Made by a program: the position numbers and the translations under genes
Notes under the pieces: model-generated
The model's database searches: none
Seen by the model: only the letters and a program-made list of their open reading frames with translations
Told to the model about the DNA's origin: nothing
In this document: in pieces, positions 42,097-51,715 of the stretch
Layout: each line of letters opens with the position of its first letter
Position numbering within the stretch: position 1 is the first letter of the stretch
Assembly (NCBI GenBank): GCA_020052615.1
Contig: JAGVOT010000111.1
Span: 1-64,000, forward strand
DNA length: 64,000 bases
Origin: Nitrospirota bacterium
GTDB lineage: Bacteria; Nitrospirota; UBA9217
Reading direction: 5' to 3'

Positions 42097-42783
42097 ATGC
42101 ATAAGCGGAAAAAAGGCCTGGTCATAGCTATTGACGGGCCCTCGGGGGCCGGCAAGAGCACTATCGCACGTCTTCTTGCCCGGCGCCTCGGTTATACCTA
42201 CATCGACACCGGCGCCATGTACCGCGCCATCGGATGGAACGCGAAGCAGGAAGGGGTAGACCCCTCAGATGAGCCGGCCCTTCAGCGGCTTTGCTCCCGG
42301 ACCGATGTCACGATCCGGCATGATCCAGGCCTTCAACGGGTCCTGGTGAACGGCCGGGAGGTGACCGGCGAGATCCGCACCCCGGAAATGGGCATGCTGG
42401 CCTCGGCAGTCTCGAGATCCCCTGCGGTACGGGCGCGGCTTTTGACGCTCCAGCGGGGCCTCGGCGCATCGGGCGGGGTGGTGATGGACGGAAGGGACAT
42501 CGGAACCGTGGTCTTCCCCGGAGCGGACGTCAAGTTCTACCTCGACGCCAGCGCCGAGGAACGGGGACGGCGGCGCTGGCAGGAACTCAAGGAAAAAGGA
42601 ATGGACGTTGACCAGGCGGTCATCACCGAAGAGATACGGACTCGGGACCTTCAGGACAGCAGCCGCGCTCTTGCGCCGCTCAAGCGCGCGCCTGATGCCT
42701 GCTACGTGGATTCCAGTGCCATGACGATCGAAGAAGTTGTTGCCGCCATGCTGTCCGTTTGTGCGGAAAAGGACCCTCGGTAA
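42097..42783 (+). CDS. cmk: Cytidylate kinase
   Basis: The 228-residue kinase phosphorylates CMP and dCMP. Walker A is GPSGAGKST, followed by YIDTGAMYRAIGW, RDIGTVVFPGADVKFYLDAS and the lid DLQDSSRALAPLKRAPDA. The gene order aroA-cmk-ispH-rpsA is widely conserved. The start is 48 bases after the HEAT-repeat gene. Confidence 0.95.
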   Translation: MHKRKKGLVIAIDGPSGAGKSTIARLLARRLGYTYIDTGAMYRAIGWNAKQEGVDPSDEPALQRLCSRTDVTIRHDPGLQRVLVNGREVTGEIRTPEMGMLASAVSRSPAVRARLLTLQRGLGASGGVVMDGRDIGTVVFPGADVKFYLDASAEERGRRRWQELKEKGMDVDQAVITEEIRTRDLQDSSRALAPLKRAPDACYVDSSAMTIEEVVAAMLSVCAEKDPR

Positions 42784-42786
42784 TCT

Positions 42787-43620
42787 ATGGAAGTCATCTT
42801 GGCGGAAAAGGCCGGTTTCTGCTTCGGCGTCCAGCGGGCCATCAATACAGCGTTCAAGGCCGCGGGCGAGGGAAGAGTGTTTTGCCTGGGGCCGCTCATT
42901 CATAACCCCCAGGAGGTGGCCCGGCTTAAGGATGCGGGAGTGGAGACGGTCGAAGATTTTTGCGGACTTAAGCCCGGAGATTCTTTGATCATCCGTTCTC
43001 ATGGCGTCCCGCCGTCGGTCCTTACCAAGGCCCGGGAACAGGGCCTGACCATCATTGACCTTACCTGTCCGTTCGTTGCAAAGGCCCAGCAGCACGCTGA
43101 TATGCTCCGGAAAGAAGGCTATCAGATCGTTGTCGTGGGAGAAAAAAGACACCCCGAGGTCCAGAGCATCCTGGGATATGCCGGCGAGAACTCCGTGGTC
43201 GTGGAAACACCTGAAGACATGGGCCAGATCACGTTTCAAGTCCGGCTCGGGGTGGTGGCTCAGACAACGCAATCCTATGGTAATTTTTCAGAAATTGTGC
43301 TAAGATTGCTTCGTCTTTCCAAGGAGTTAAAGGTCTTTAACACGATCTGCAGCTCCACGAAAGAACGGCAGGACGCGACCCGCATCCTTGCTTCGCGGGT
43401 CGATGTGATGTTCGTGGTGGGCGGCAGGAACAGTGCCAACACCAGCAGGCTGGTGTCCCTCAGCCGTGAAGCAGGGAAGCCGACCTATCACGTAGAGGTC
43501 GTCGATGAGATCCAGCCGGAATGGCTGAAGGGCGTCAGGACCGTGGGAGTGACGGCAGGGGCCTCGACGCCGGGCTGGGTCATCGATGCTGTCATCAGAC
43601 GATTACAGGCCGGTGGTTAA
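42787..43620 (+). CDS. ispH: 4-hydroxy-3-methylbut-2-enyl diphosphate reductase
   Basis: IspH is the final, [4Fe-4S]-dependent step of the MEP isoprenoid pathway, producing IPP and DMAPP. The 277-residue protein has the three cluster cysteines at Cys12 (GFCFGV), Cys94 (DLTCPFV) and Cys188 (NTICSST), plus HGVPP, HPEV and GGRNSANTSRL. It starts three bases after cmk. Confidence 0.95.
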   Translation: MEVILAEKAGFCFGVQRAINTAFKAAGEGRVFCLGPLIHNPQEVARLKDAGVETVEDFCGLKPGDSLIIRSHGVPPSVLTKAREQGLTIIDLTCPFVAKAQQHADMLRKEGYQIVVVGEKRHPEVQSILGYAGENSVVVETPEDMGQITFQVRLGVVAQTTQSYGNFSEIVLRLLRLSKELKVFNTICSSTKERQDATRILASRVDVMFVVGGRNSANTSRLVSLSREAGKPTYHVEVVDEIQPEWLKGVRTVGVTAGASTPGWVIDAVIRRLQAGG

Positions 43621-43669
43621 TAACCGACGGCAAGATCAGCGCTAGGGTATCAGGAGGGTTGGAAGTCTC

Positions 43670-45364
43670 ATGAACATGAGCAACGGAGATGTTGAGTTTG
43701 AGGACACGAACGCCGCAGAAGAGGACAGCAGCGAGTTCGAGCAGTTGTACAGCCAGTCGATCAAGAGCTTTCAGAAAGGCTCTCTCGTCACGGGCAGGGT
43801 GCTCCGGGTACAGTCCAACGCGGTCCTTGTCGATCTCGGTTACAAATCCGACGGGATCATCCCCATCGAACAGTTCACGCCCGAGGAGCTCGCAACGCTC
43901 AAGCCCGGTGACGAACTGGAGATGTTCCTGGAGCAGGCAGAGGACTCGAAGGGGAACCTCATCCTTTCCCGGGAAAAGGCCAAGAAACTGCAGGTATGGG
44001 ACGATCTTAACGCGGCGTCCCAGAACGGGACCACGCTGAAGGGCCGGGTCATTTCCAAGATCAAGGGCGGCCTCATGGTGGACATCGGCGTCCCGGCCTT
44101 TTTACCGGGATCCCAGATCGATATCAAGCCGGTGAGGGACCTTGACCAGTTCCTCGGTCAGGTGCTGGACCTGCGCATCATCAAAATGAACTCCGGCCGC
44201 GGCAACATCGTCCTCTCGCGCAGGGCCATCCTGGAAGGCGCGCAGAATGCCCGGAAAGAAGGCCTGCTTGCCGGCCTCGCCGAAGGGCAGACCGTGTCCG
44301 GCGTCGTGAAGAACATCACCGACTACGGCGTGTTCATCGACCTCGGCGGCATTGATGGCCTTATGCATGTTACCGACATGTCCTGGGCCAGGATAGGTCA
44401 TCCTTCCGAGCTGTTCAAGGTCGGGGACGCCGTGGAAGCGATCGTGCTCAAATACGACCGGGAGAAGCAGAAGATCTCCCTGGGTCTCAAACAGAAGACG
44501 CAGGATCCCTGGCTGTCGGTGGCGGAAAAATATCCTGTCGGTACGCGGGTACGCGGCAAGGTGACAAGCCTTGCGGACTACGGCGCTTTCGTCGAACTGG
44601 AGCGCGGTATCGAAGGCCTCGTGCACGTGTCCGAGATGTCCTGGACACAGAGGATAAAGCATCCCTCGAAAGTAATGACGGTCGGCGACATGGTGGATGC
44701 GCAGGTCCTTGCTGTCGATCCCGCTGCCAAGCGCATCTCGCTCGGGACCCGGCAGGTCGGTCCAAATCCCTGGGAGACCATCGGTCAGCGATACCCTGTC
44801 GGTTCCGTGGTCGAGGGCAAGATCAGGACCATTACGGATTTTGGGGCATTTGTCGGACTTGAGGAAGGGATCGACGGGCTGGTGCATATCTCGGACCTGT
44901 CCTGGACCCAGCATATAAAGCACCCTTCGGAGCTGCTCAAGAAAGGCCAATCGACCAAGGCCGTCGTCCTGAACATCGATCCTCAGAAACAGCGCATTTC
45001 CCTTGGCATCAAGCAGCTGACGGCCGACCCCTGGGAAACGGTCATTCCCGAGCGATACAAGGTCGGGAAGGATGAACAGGTGAAGGTCGCGAAAAAGGCC
45101 GAATTCGGGCTTTTCGTGGCGTTGGAGCACGGGATCGAGGGGTTGATACCGCTGTCGGAGATCCCGAAAGATGCTCCCGACATCAAAGAAGGCGATGAAG
45201 TGACCGCCCGGATCATGAAGGTCGACCGCGGCGACCACAAGATATCCCTCTCCATCAAAGCGCAGATCAAGGGGGAGGACAAAACAAGTCTGAAAGAATT
45301 CATGAAGCAGCAGGAAAAGTTCGATACGTCCATCGGCTCCCTGCTGAAGGATAGGGGGAAATAA
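43670..45364 (+). CDS. rpsA: 30S ribosomal protein S1
   Basis: The 564-residue S1 binds mRNA and helps translation initiation. Six S1/OB domains can be counted, from GSLVTGRVLRVQSNAVLVDLGYKSDGIIP through repeats of VRGKVTSLADYGAFVELERGIEGLVHVSEMSW and VEGKIRTITDFGAFVGLEEGIDGLVHISDLSW-type units (given in parts). Six domains match Proteobacteria-type S1. GGAGGG precedes the ATG; a second ATG two codons later is possible. It follows ispH by 49 bases. Confidence 0.95.
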   Translation: MNMSNGDVEFEDTNAAEEDSSEFEQLYSQSIKSFQKGSLVTGRVLRVQSNAVLVDLGYKSDGIIPIEQFTPEELATLKPGDELEMFLEQAEDSKGNLILSREKAKKLQVWDDLNAASQNGTTLKGRVISKIKGGLMVDIGVPAFLPGSQIDIKPVRDLDQFLGQVLDLRIIKMNSGRGNIVLSRRAILEGAQNARKEGLLAGLAEGQTVSGVVKNITDYGVFIDLGGIDGLMHVTDMSWARIGHPSELFKVGDAVEAIVLKYDREKQKISLGLKQKTQDPWLSVAEKYPVGTRVRGKVTSLADYGAFVELERGIEGLVHVSEMSWTQRIKHPSKVMTVGDMVDAQVLAVDPAAKRISLGTRQVGPNPWETIGQRYPVGSVVEGKIRTITDFGAFVGLEEGIDGLVHISDLSWTQHIKHPSELLKKGQSTKAVVLNIDPQKQRISLGIKQLTADPWETVIPERYKVGKDEQVKVAKKAEFGLFVALEHGIEGLIPLSEIPKDAPDIKEGDEVTARIMKVDRGDHKISLSIKAQIKGEDKTSLKEFMKQQEKFDTSIGSLLKDRGK

Positions 45365-45372
45365 CGCTCCCG

Positions 45373-46278
45373 ATGAAGAACAAACCGATCCTCATTATAC
45401 TGGTCTCGGCTGTGGCGCTGGGGGTGCTGTTCTTCTCCGTTCTGTATCTCGCCACCCTCATTGCCGGCGGGAAACCGTCGAAGTCCCTATCGCCCCTTCC
45501 GGGAATGGAAAAGATCGCGCTGGTCAAGATCGAGGGCCTGTTGATCACCGCCGACGCCATCGTTGAAGAGATCAATAACTATGCCGAGGATTCGTCGGTG
45601 CGGGCTATCCTTATCCGGATCGACAGTCCTGGCGGCGGTGTCGTGGCGTCCCAGGAGATATTCAACGCCGTATTGAACGCCAGGAACCAGCAAAAGAAGA
45701 AGGTCGTCGTATCCATGGGCTCCGTAGCGGCATCGGGTGGATATTATATAGCGGCGGCGGGGGACCGGATCGTCGCAAATCCCGGGACCCTGACCGGCAG
45801 CATTGGCGTAAAAATGGAGTTCGCCAACCTTGAAAAACTTCTTGAAAAGATCGGCGTCAGGGGCATGGTGGTCAAAGCGGGAGAATACAAGGACATGGGC
45901 TCCCCTTTCCGGGAAATGACCGAACATGAGAAGCTGCTGCTGCAGTGGGTCATCGATGACGTGCACAGCCAATTCATAGAAGCGGTGGCAAAGGGACGGA
46001 ACCTGCCGGAAGCCGACGTGAAGGCCATAGCCGACGGGAGGATCTTTACCGGTCGGCAGGCCCTTCACCTGCAGCTTGTTGATCAGCTCGGTGATCTCGA
46101 GGACAGCATCCGCGTGGCCGCGGAACTCGCCGGGATCAAAGGGAAACCCAAGATCGTGAAGAAAGAGAAGAGGGTGCAGTTCCTCGAATACTTCAAGGAA
46201 GAGACGGCAGCATGGTTCTCTGATATCATCACCCGAAGTCTGGACCGCGGTAAGGTCAGTCTTCAGTTCCGGTATTAG
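45373..46278 (+). CDS. sppA: Signal peptide peptidase SppA, short (36K) type
   Basis: A 301-residue membrane serine protease that clears signal peptides. A single N-terminal helix (ILIILVSAVALGVLFFSVLY) anchors it. The catalytic Ser-Lys dyad is Ser121 in VAASGGYY and Lys173 in YKDMGSPFREMT, by analogy with B. subtilis SppA. RIDSPGGGVVAS is also typical. The short form, with one protease domain, forms an oligomer. It starts eight bases after rpsA. Confidence 0.92.
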   Translation: MKNKPILIILVSAVALGVLFFSVLYLATLIAGGKPSKSLSPLPGMEKIALVKIEGLLITADAIVEEINNYAEDSSVRAILIRIDSPGGGVVASQEIFNAVLNARNQQKKKVVVSMGSVAASGGYYIAAAGDRIVANPGTLTGSIGVKMEFANLEKLLEKIGVRGMVVKAGEYKDMGSPFREMTEHEKLLLQWVIDDVHSQFIEAVAKGRNLPEADVKAIADGRIFTGRQALHLQLVDQLGDLEDSIRVAAELAGIKGKPKIVKKEKRVQFLEYFKEETAAWFSDIITRSLDRGKVSLQFRY

Positions 46279-46308
46279 AAGGAAAAGGGCGCAAGAGGAG
46301 GATCGTTC

Positions 46309-46593
46309 ATGACGAAGGCGGAGTTGATCGACAGGATATCGGAAAAAAAGCCGGGTCTTACCAGGAAACAGGTCGAGGTGGTCGTGAACACCGTTCTCGA
46401 CAGCATCAAGTTCGCCCTGGCGAAGGAAGACAAGGTCGAGATCCGGGGTTTCGGCAGTTTCCGGATCCGCCATCGCCGCGCCAAGGAAGGCCGGAACCCG
46501 AAGACCGGTGAAACGGTCTCGGTCCCCCCCAAGAAGGTCCCGTTCTTCAAGGCCGGGAAAGAGATGCGCGAAATGGTCGACGGCAAGATCTGA
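46309..46593 (+). CDS. ihfB: IHF/HU-family DNA-bending protein, beta-like
   Basis: A 94-residue HU/IHF-fold protein. Family segments are KAELIDRISEKKPGLTRKQVEVV, the FGSFRIRHRRAKEGRNPKTGE arm with the intercalating region, and PFFKAGKEMREMV. Its position downstream of rpsA (with sppA between) favours IHF beta over HU. AAGAGGAGG precedes the ATG. An IHF subunit would fit the sigma54 activator found at 31 kb. Confidence 0.88.
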   Translation: MTKAELIDRISEKKPGLTRKQVEVVVNTVLDSIKFALAKEDKVEIRGFGSFRIRHRRAKEGRNPKTGETVSVPPKKVPFFKAGKEMREMVDGKI

Positions 46594-46627
46594 GGCCGAC
46601 GTCCTCCTGTGCACGGCACGCGCGGCT

Positions 46628-47287
46628 TCAGTCGATCTGAATGATGCCTTTTTGGATCGCGAACTTGATCAAGCCGGCGCGGGAATGGATCTTGAGCTTT
46701 TCGCTGATGTTGGTCTGATGGGCAATGACGGTTTTCACGCTGATGTTCAGGATATCGGCGGCTTCTTTGTGCGTGTGGCCTTCGGCAATGAGCTTCAACA
46801 CCTGCTTCTCCCGGTCGGTCAACAGATCGTACGGGTCCTCCAGCAGTTCTCCTTTTTGGATTCCCAGATAACCATCAATCACTCCCGATGCTATGGAGGG
46901 GTGTACATAGACTTTTCCCGCCTTGACGGCCCGTATGGCCGTCAGGAGGTCCTCACCCACCGCTTTCTTCAGGAGATATCCCGAAGCCCCCGCCTTGAAG
47001 AACCGCTTGATATACATCATGTCCTCGTACTGGGTCAGCACCAGGATCTTGGTCCCGGGATGGTGCTTCTTGATCTCCAGCGTCGCTTCGAGCCCGCCGA
47101 GCCTCGGCATCGAGATGTCCATGAGGACGATGTCGGGCTTGTGCTTCTTGACGGCCTCGATGGCCTCCACGCCGTCCGCGGCTTCGCCCACGACCTCGCA
47201 ATCCTCGGACATGTTGAGGAATGACGCGATCCCCTGGCGGACCATCGCATGGTCATCGGCGATCAGTATCCTTGTTTTATTGCCCAT
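46628..47287 (-). CDS. NarL/LuxR-type response regulator
   Basis: A 219-residue regulator with a receiver domain (ILIADDHAMVRQG; phospho-Asp in DIVLMDISMPRLGG; Lys in YLLKKAVG) and a LuxR-type HTH (LTDREKQVLKLIAEGHTHKEAADILNIS and VKTVIAHQTNISEKL). It overlaps the end of the upstream sensor kinase by 11 bases and is cotranscribed with it. The likely targets are the neighbouring cytochrome genes, which is inference. Confidence 0.93.
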   Translation of the reverse strand: MGNKTRILIADDHAMVRQGIASFLNMSEDCEVVGEAADGVEAIEAVKKHKPDIVLMDISMPRLGGLEATLEIKKHHPGTKILVLTQYEDMMYIKRFFKAGASGYLLKKAVGEDLLTAIRAVKAGKVYVHPSIASGVIDGYLGIQKGELLEDPYDLLTDREKQVLKLIAEGHTHKEAADILNISVKTVIAHQTNISEKLKIHSRAGLIKFAIQKGIIQID

Positions 47288-49097
47288 GTATCTCCTCCGG
47301 TGACAGCGGGATGGTGCACAGGACGATGGTCCCCTGACCGGGCGTTGAACAGACCTGCAGCCGGCCGTTCACCTGCGCAGCGCGCTCCTTCATGCCGAGA
47401 ATGCCGAGGCCTCTCCCGGTATGGGTGTTTTCGAACACCGTTGCCGTATCGAATCCCTGCCCATCGTCCTCGATGATCATGTTAAAGACCTTTTTATCGT
47501 TCTTGATGGAAATGCAGACGTTCTGTGCCTTCGCGTGACGGGCTATGTTCATGGTGACCTCCTGGAACATCCTGAAGAGCGTGACCTGGAGCTCCGGCGG
47601 CAGGCTCTCTTCCCGGAGTTCGTGCAGGTTCAAAAAGCAGGTGATGCCTTTGTCCTTCAGGTTCCGGTCGATAAGCCAGATGATGCCCGCCTCGAATCCC
47701 AGGTCGTCGAGGACCGTGGGCCGCAGATTCTGGATCAGCTTGGTCGTTTCATTGATGACCATCGTCACGGTGTCCCTCATCTTACCGACCTTCTCCGGCG
47801 TGATCAGTTCGGGATGCAAACGGCACATCTCGATGTTCATGAGGAGGGCAGCGAGGGTCTGAAGGGATTCGTCATGGAGCTCCCGGGCGATCCTCTTTCG
47901 TTCGTCCTCCTGCGAGGTGATGAGCTTCCGCAGCAGCGTCGCGTTCATGAACTGCTTTTCTTCGAGCTGCCGGGTCCGTTCCCGGACCCTCTGCTCGAGC
48001 TGGACGTTCTGGCGCTGGATGCTTTCGAGAGAAACGGCGAGCTTTTGCCGCATGACATCGAAGCTCTGGGACAGGGCGCCGATCTCGTCGGTGCTTTCTA
48101 TAAAAACGGGTTCGGTGAGGTCTCCTCGTGCGATCCGGTCCGCCGCCCGGATGAGCTGACGGACCGGCCTCACAATGCTCTTGCTCATGCCGAGCGACAG
48201 CACAAAAGCTGATGCCAGGGATACGATGCCGAGTATAAGGAAGCCTTTCTCCAGGGCGGTGGACGGCGCATAAACGACTGATTTCGGGACCCGCAAGGCG
48301 ACTCCCCAGGGAGCGAGGTTGAGCGGGGAAAAGACCAGGATATCTTCCGTCCGCTTCTGAGCGTCCTTGCCGGTGATGTGGCAGCGGTGGCAGGAGGTCA
48401 CGGTGCTCTTTTTTTCGGCAATCAGCCGGCTCAGGAATTTATTGTGGTCGATGCCGCTCAGAATGCTCTCGTTATGGTTCGAGGCGATGACGATGCCGAG
48501 GCTGTCCACCAGCTCGATGTTCATCTGTTTGTCCGTGGCGATAGCGGAGAGGATGCGGGTAAAATGATAGTTCGTTGGATCGATTAGGCCGCCCGCCGTG
48601 CCCACGACCTCGCCATTGCGGTTCTTGAGGGGGACCAGGGCGAAGATGACCTTTCGTCGCGTGGGTTCCATGGTGAAGATGCTGGAGACGACGGGACGCA
48701 TTTCCCGGATGACCTTGCTCACCGGGGGTATGCCGAGCAGGTTGATGGTCCACCCCTCCCGGGGCGGATAGGTCAGGAGAACGTTTCCCATCTTGTCGAG
48801 CAGAAACACGCCATCGGAGAAGATTGAGTAATGGTAGGCCGCCTTGAGCGCCTCCCGTTCGGGGACCCAGTTGTTATCGGCGATCTCGATCTTGTCGGAC
48901 AGGGATATGTCGTAGAGACGGGTCAGGTTCTCTTCGAGGATATGATCGATAGAGGTCGCGAGGATCTGCGATTCCGCGAGCCGGTTCCTATAGGATCGTT
49001 CTATGCTGGCTTCGATGTGGTAATAACTTACGAGCCCAAGGCTGATCATGATGATCAGAACGCTCAGGAGAATGGAAATGATGATTCGTTTCTGCAT
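47277..49097 (-). CDS. Sensor histidine kinase with CXXCH haem motif in its periplasmic sensor domain
   Basis: A 606-residue kinase with an N-terminal helix (ISILLSVLIIMISLGLVSYY), a periplasmic dCache-like region of about 255 residues, a second helix (about 285-304), HAMP, and a HisKA_3 domain (IARELHDESLQTLAAL) with HATPase (DDGQGFD, GRGLGILGMKERA). CHRCH at residues 236-240 lies in the periplasmic part and fits covalent c-haem attachment. This would make it a redox-, oxygen- or NO-sensing kinase. It pairs with the overlapping NarL-type regulator and lies beside a multihaem cytochrome operon on the same strand. Confidence 0.88.
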   Translation of the reverse strand: MQKRIIISILLSVLIIMISLGLVSYYHIEASIERSYRNRLAESQILATSIDHILEENLTRLYDISLSDKIEIADNNWVPEREALKAAYHYSIFSDGVFLLDKMGNVLLTYPPREGWTINLLGIPPVSKVIREMRPVVSSIFTMEPTRRKVIFALVPLKNRNGEVVGTAGGLIDPTNYHFTRILSAIATDKQMNIELVDSLGIVIASNHNESILSGIDHNKFLSRLIAEKKSTVTSCHRCHITGKDAQKRTEDILVFSPLNLAPWGVALRVPKSVVYAPSTALEKGFLILGIVSLASAFVLSLGMSKSIVRPVRQLIRAADRIARGDLTEPVFIESTDEIGALSQSFDVMRQKLAVSLESIQRQNVQLEQRVRERTRQLEEKQFMNATLLRKLITSQEDERKRIARELHDESLQTLAALLMNIEMCRLHPELITPEKVGKMRDTVTMVINETTKLIQNLRPTVLDDLGFEAGIIWLIDRNLKDKGITCFLNLHELREESLPPELQVTLFRMFQEVTMNIARHAKAQNVCISIKNDKKVFNMIIEDDGQGFDTATVFENTHTGRGLGILGMKERAAQVNGRLQVCSTPGQGTIVLCTIPLSPEEIHGQ

Positions 49098-49343
49098 AGG
49101 TCACGATCCCGTGAGTGCAGGAGCGGGCGCATTGCCGTCAGTTTGCCGCGGGGAACGCGAGCGGTGAGAACCAAGCATATCAGCCGTGAGGATCGAAGGT
49201 TCCCTGCGGCCTGCAACGAGCTTGAGCGACCTGCATAGGGGGAAGATCATTGACTGCATTTTAGCATATATCCAATGTTCCGTCGAGGCGAGAGTGGCTG
49301 CAGGGCGGTATGCGGAAAGGCACAGGGAAACTGCGAGGGGGCA

Positions 49344-50078
49344 TTATTCCCCCTCGCTTGGACGCGCGGCATGATGATGCTTCACGATCTCTTCAACGGG
49401 GACGTTCTCGATGTTCGCCAGTTCAAGCGGATGTTCGTGGACCATCCGTTCCCGGGATATCCTGCCGGTGAAAATGGCGGTATCCAGGGGGAACACCTCG
49501 GGGCTGAAGATGGAATTATAGATGTGCCATATGATGATCACCAGGAACGCGAGCAGCGCCTCGTTGGAGTGAGCGGCTTTCGCCGCGGGGATGAATTCTC
49601 CGGGCAGGAGCCGGGCAACCTCCACCGGGAACCAGAGGATCAGGCCGGTGGCGATCATCAGGAACCCGCCGGCAATGACCCCCCAGTATTCGAACTTCTG
49701 CTTGTAGTCATACCGGTCGCAGAGCGCCGGGTGGTTCGTGATGCCGAAGTAGTATTTGAGGTTCTCGATGGCGTTCCGGAAGTCGTTCATGTTGATCATC
49801 ATGGAGGCCGGCCAATGCTTCTTGACGACGCCGTAGATCCCCGCGGCGATATGCACGACGATCAGCGTGGCAAAGAGCAATCCCGAGTACCGATGGATGA
49901 TCCGCATGGTGTCAACGCCCCCGAGGGTCTTGATGATCCAGTGGGACACCCGGTATTCGTGGAACCGCTGCGACAGCCCGGTGATCACCAGCATGGCGAA
50001 GACGAGGGCGTTCATCTGGTGCTCGACGATCCTGCCGATCCCGAAACGTTTTATTTGAGAGTGAGATGTTGTTGCCAT
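49344..50078 (-). CDS. Membrane cytochrome b (FdhI/b561-like)
   Basis: A 244-residue four-helix cytochrome b. Helices: RIVEHQMNALVFAMLVITGLSQRF, IIHRYSGLLFATLIVVHIAAGIYG, WGVIAGGFLMIATGLILWFP and SNEALLAFLVIIIWHIYNSIF. His in EHQ, IHRYSG, VVHIAAG and WHIYNS are candidate haem b ligands. The domain resembles formate dehydrogenase gamma and Ni/Fe hydrogenase cytochrome b subunits. It follows the 13-haem cytochrome gene by 35 bases on the minus strand, so the two likely form a quinone-linked membrane module. Confidence 0.88.
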   Translation of the reverse strand: MATTSHSQIKRFGIGRIVEHQMNALVFAMLVITGLSQRFHEYRVSHWIIKTLGGVDTMRIIHRYSGLLFATLIVVHIAAGIYGVVKKHWPASMMINMNDFRNAIENLKYYFGITNHPALCDRYDYKQKFEYWGVIAGGFLMIATGLILWFPVEVARLLPGEFIPAAKAAHSNEALLAFLVIIIWHIYNSIFSPEVFPLDTAIFTGRISRERMVHEHPLELANIENVPVEEIVKHHHAARPSEGE

Positions 50079-50113
50079 GGCAATCGCTCCTTCTGGGAAT
50101 GGAATCGCACCGA

Positions 50114-51568
50114 TCAGCGGTTCACCGCATACCGCCATACATGCAGGAGGATCTGTAGTATGAGCCCGATCAGCATGAAGGGGATGAAGAACTTATACGT
50201 CAGGTTTATGAGGAACACGAGCGGCGCGTTGCTGAGGCTCGGCTCATAGTGCGAAAGCCATGCGTCGGGGAAATCGTCCGAAGCGCCGGGATGGCATTTC
50301 TGGCACCGTTTCAGGAGACGGGTCTTGACGAGGTTCGTTGTCGGGCCCGTGGTCTTGGTGATATCATGGATCCCGTGGCAGTCGATGCAGGTTGCAATGG
50401 ATTTCCGGGAGCCGTTCACCTCCGAGGCATTCTCCTGGCTCCTGTACAATTTCAGGGTCACGCCGTGGAAATCCTGGAGATAGGAGTTCACGACGCCGGG
50501 GGAAAGACCGTACTTCTTCATCAGGGTTGTGTCCCCATGGCATTTTCCGCAGATCTCGGGGACCTTGTCCCGGTAATCCTGGGTATGGGCGCCCTGGATG
50601 CTGTGCGCGGTGTGGCAGTCGGCGCAGATGGGGACGTCGGTGTTGTGGTCCTGGACCAGCGCGGTGCCATGGACGCTTTTCGTGTAGGTGCCGAAGATTT
50701 CCTGGTGACATCTGCCGCAGCGTTTGGAGCTTTGCAGCTTGTCGGCCCGCGCCTGGACGACCGTATGGGCGCCGTGGCAATCGGTGCAGACCGGGGCCTT
50801 GAGGTTCCCCTGGCTCAGGAGGGAATAGTGGATGCTCTCCAGGGTCTTGGTGTACTTGTCGAAATGGCAGCGGCGGCAGGCCTCGGACTGGGCAATGGAG
50901 AAATCGCGGGGCGAGTTGAAGTTCCGTTTGGGGTGCTGGCTTCCGGAAAAGCCAAAGTGGCAGTCGTAGCATCCGAGCTTGGCGTGGACCGAACCTTCCA
51001 GGGCCGCGGCATCGACCTTCAGAGAAACCTTGTCGCCGCTCCGGAGCCTGATCCCCATGGCATGCTGGTGACAGCGCAGGCACTGTTCCTTCTCGGAGGT
51101 GAACTTCCTGCCCCCCGCGATGGAAGTGAGCGTATGGGGATTATGGCAGCTCGCGCAGACCGGCGCCTTGTTCTCCTTGGTCAGGAGCGAGGCATGGACC
51201 GGGGAGCGCTTCAGCTGTTCATCGGCATGGCATTGGCGGCATATCGCCGATGACCTGCTGCTGAACTGCTCCCGGCTCCGGAATGAACGCTGCGGATGCC
51301 CCTGTCCCTGCCCGGCGAACTCCCCGTGGCAGGAGGAGCAGCTCAGGGACTGATGCACCGAGGCCTTGTACTTATTTGCGTCAATAAAGGCCTCCAGGCT
51401 CTCTCCGTTCTGGAACTTGACGGACAGCCCCCGTTCGCCATGGCAGCCAAGACACGCCAGGACGTCTTCCGGCAGGCCCTGTTCAGCGGAGAACACCGCC
51501 GGTGGAGCTGCTGCAATTGCCAGGAACAACAGCATGAGGTAAACAGGAAAGCGTTTTCCTTCCTTCAT
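50114..51568 (-). CDS. 13-haem cytochrome c with C-terminal membrane anchor
   Basis: A 484-residue exported cytochrome. The ATG at 51568 follows AAGGAGG and gives a signal peptide (VYLMLLFLAIAAAPPAVFSA). I count 13 CXXCH motifs: CLGCH, CSSCH, CRQCH, CASCH, CLRCH, CYDCH, CRRCH, CTDCH, CGRCH, CADCH, CGKCH, CIDCH, CQKCH. One C-terminal helix (FFIPFMLIGLILQILLHV) would anchor it in the inner membrane facing the periplasm. With the downstream cytochrome b it would pass quinol electrons to periplasmic acceptors. Confidence 0.9.
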   Translation of the reverse strand: MKEGKRFPVYLMLLFLAIAAAPPAVFSAEQGLPEDVLACLGCHGERGLSVKFQNGESLEAFIDANKYKASVHQSLSCSSCHGEFAGQGQGHPQRSFRSREQFSSRSSAICRQCHADEQLKRSPVHASLLTKENKAPVCASCHNPHTLTSIAGGRKFTSEKEQCLRCHQHAMGIRLRSGDKVSLKVDAAALEGSVHAKLGCYDCHFGFSGSQHPKRNFNSPRDFSIAQSEACRRCHFDKYTKTLESIHYSLLSQGNLKAPVCTDCHGAHTVVQARADKLQSSKRCGRCHQEIFGTYTKSVHGTALVQDHNTDVPICADCHTAHSIQGAHTQDYRDKVPEICGKCHGDTTLMKKYGLSPGVVNSYLQDFHGVTLKLYRSQENASEVNGSRKSIATCIDCHGIHDITKTTGPTTNLVKTRLLKRCQKCHPGASDDFPDAWLSHYEPSLSNAPLVFLINLTYKFFIPFMLIGLILQILLHVWRYAVNR

Positions 51569-51715
51569 GGTTGTCCTCCTTGTCGTGAAGAGATTGTATC
51601 GGTCTGTTTTTCCACTGTCCCCTACTATAGCAGAGGAACGGGAACGGTGGTAGTGGGAAAAGTTCTTATCCCTCCAGGTATTTGTTCCTAGGACCGTCAT
51701 GAGCCAAGGGCCGGT

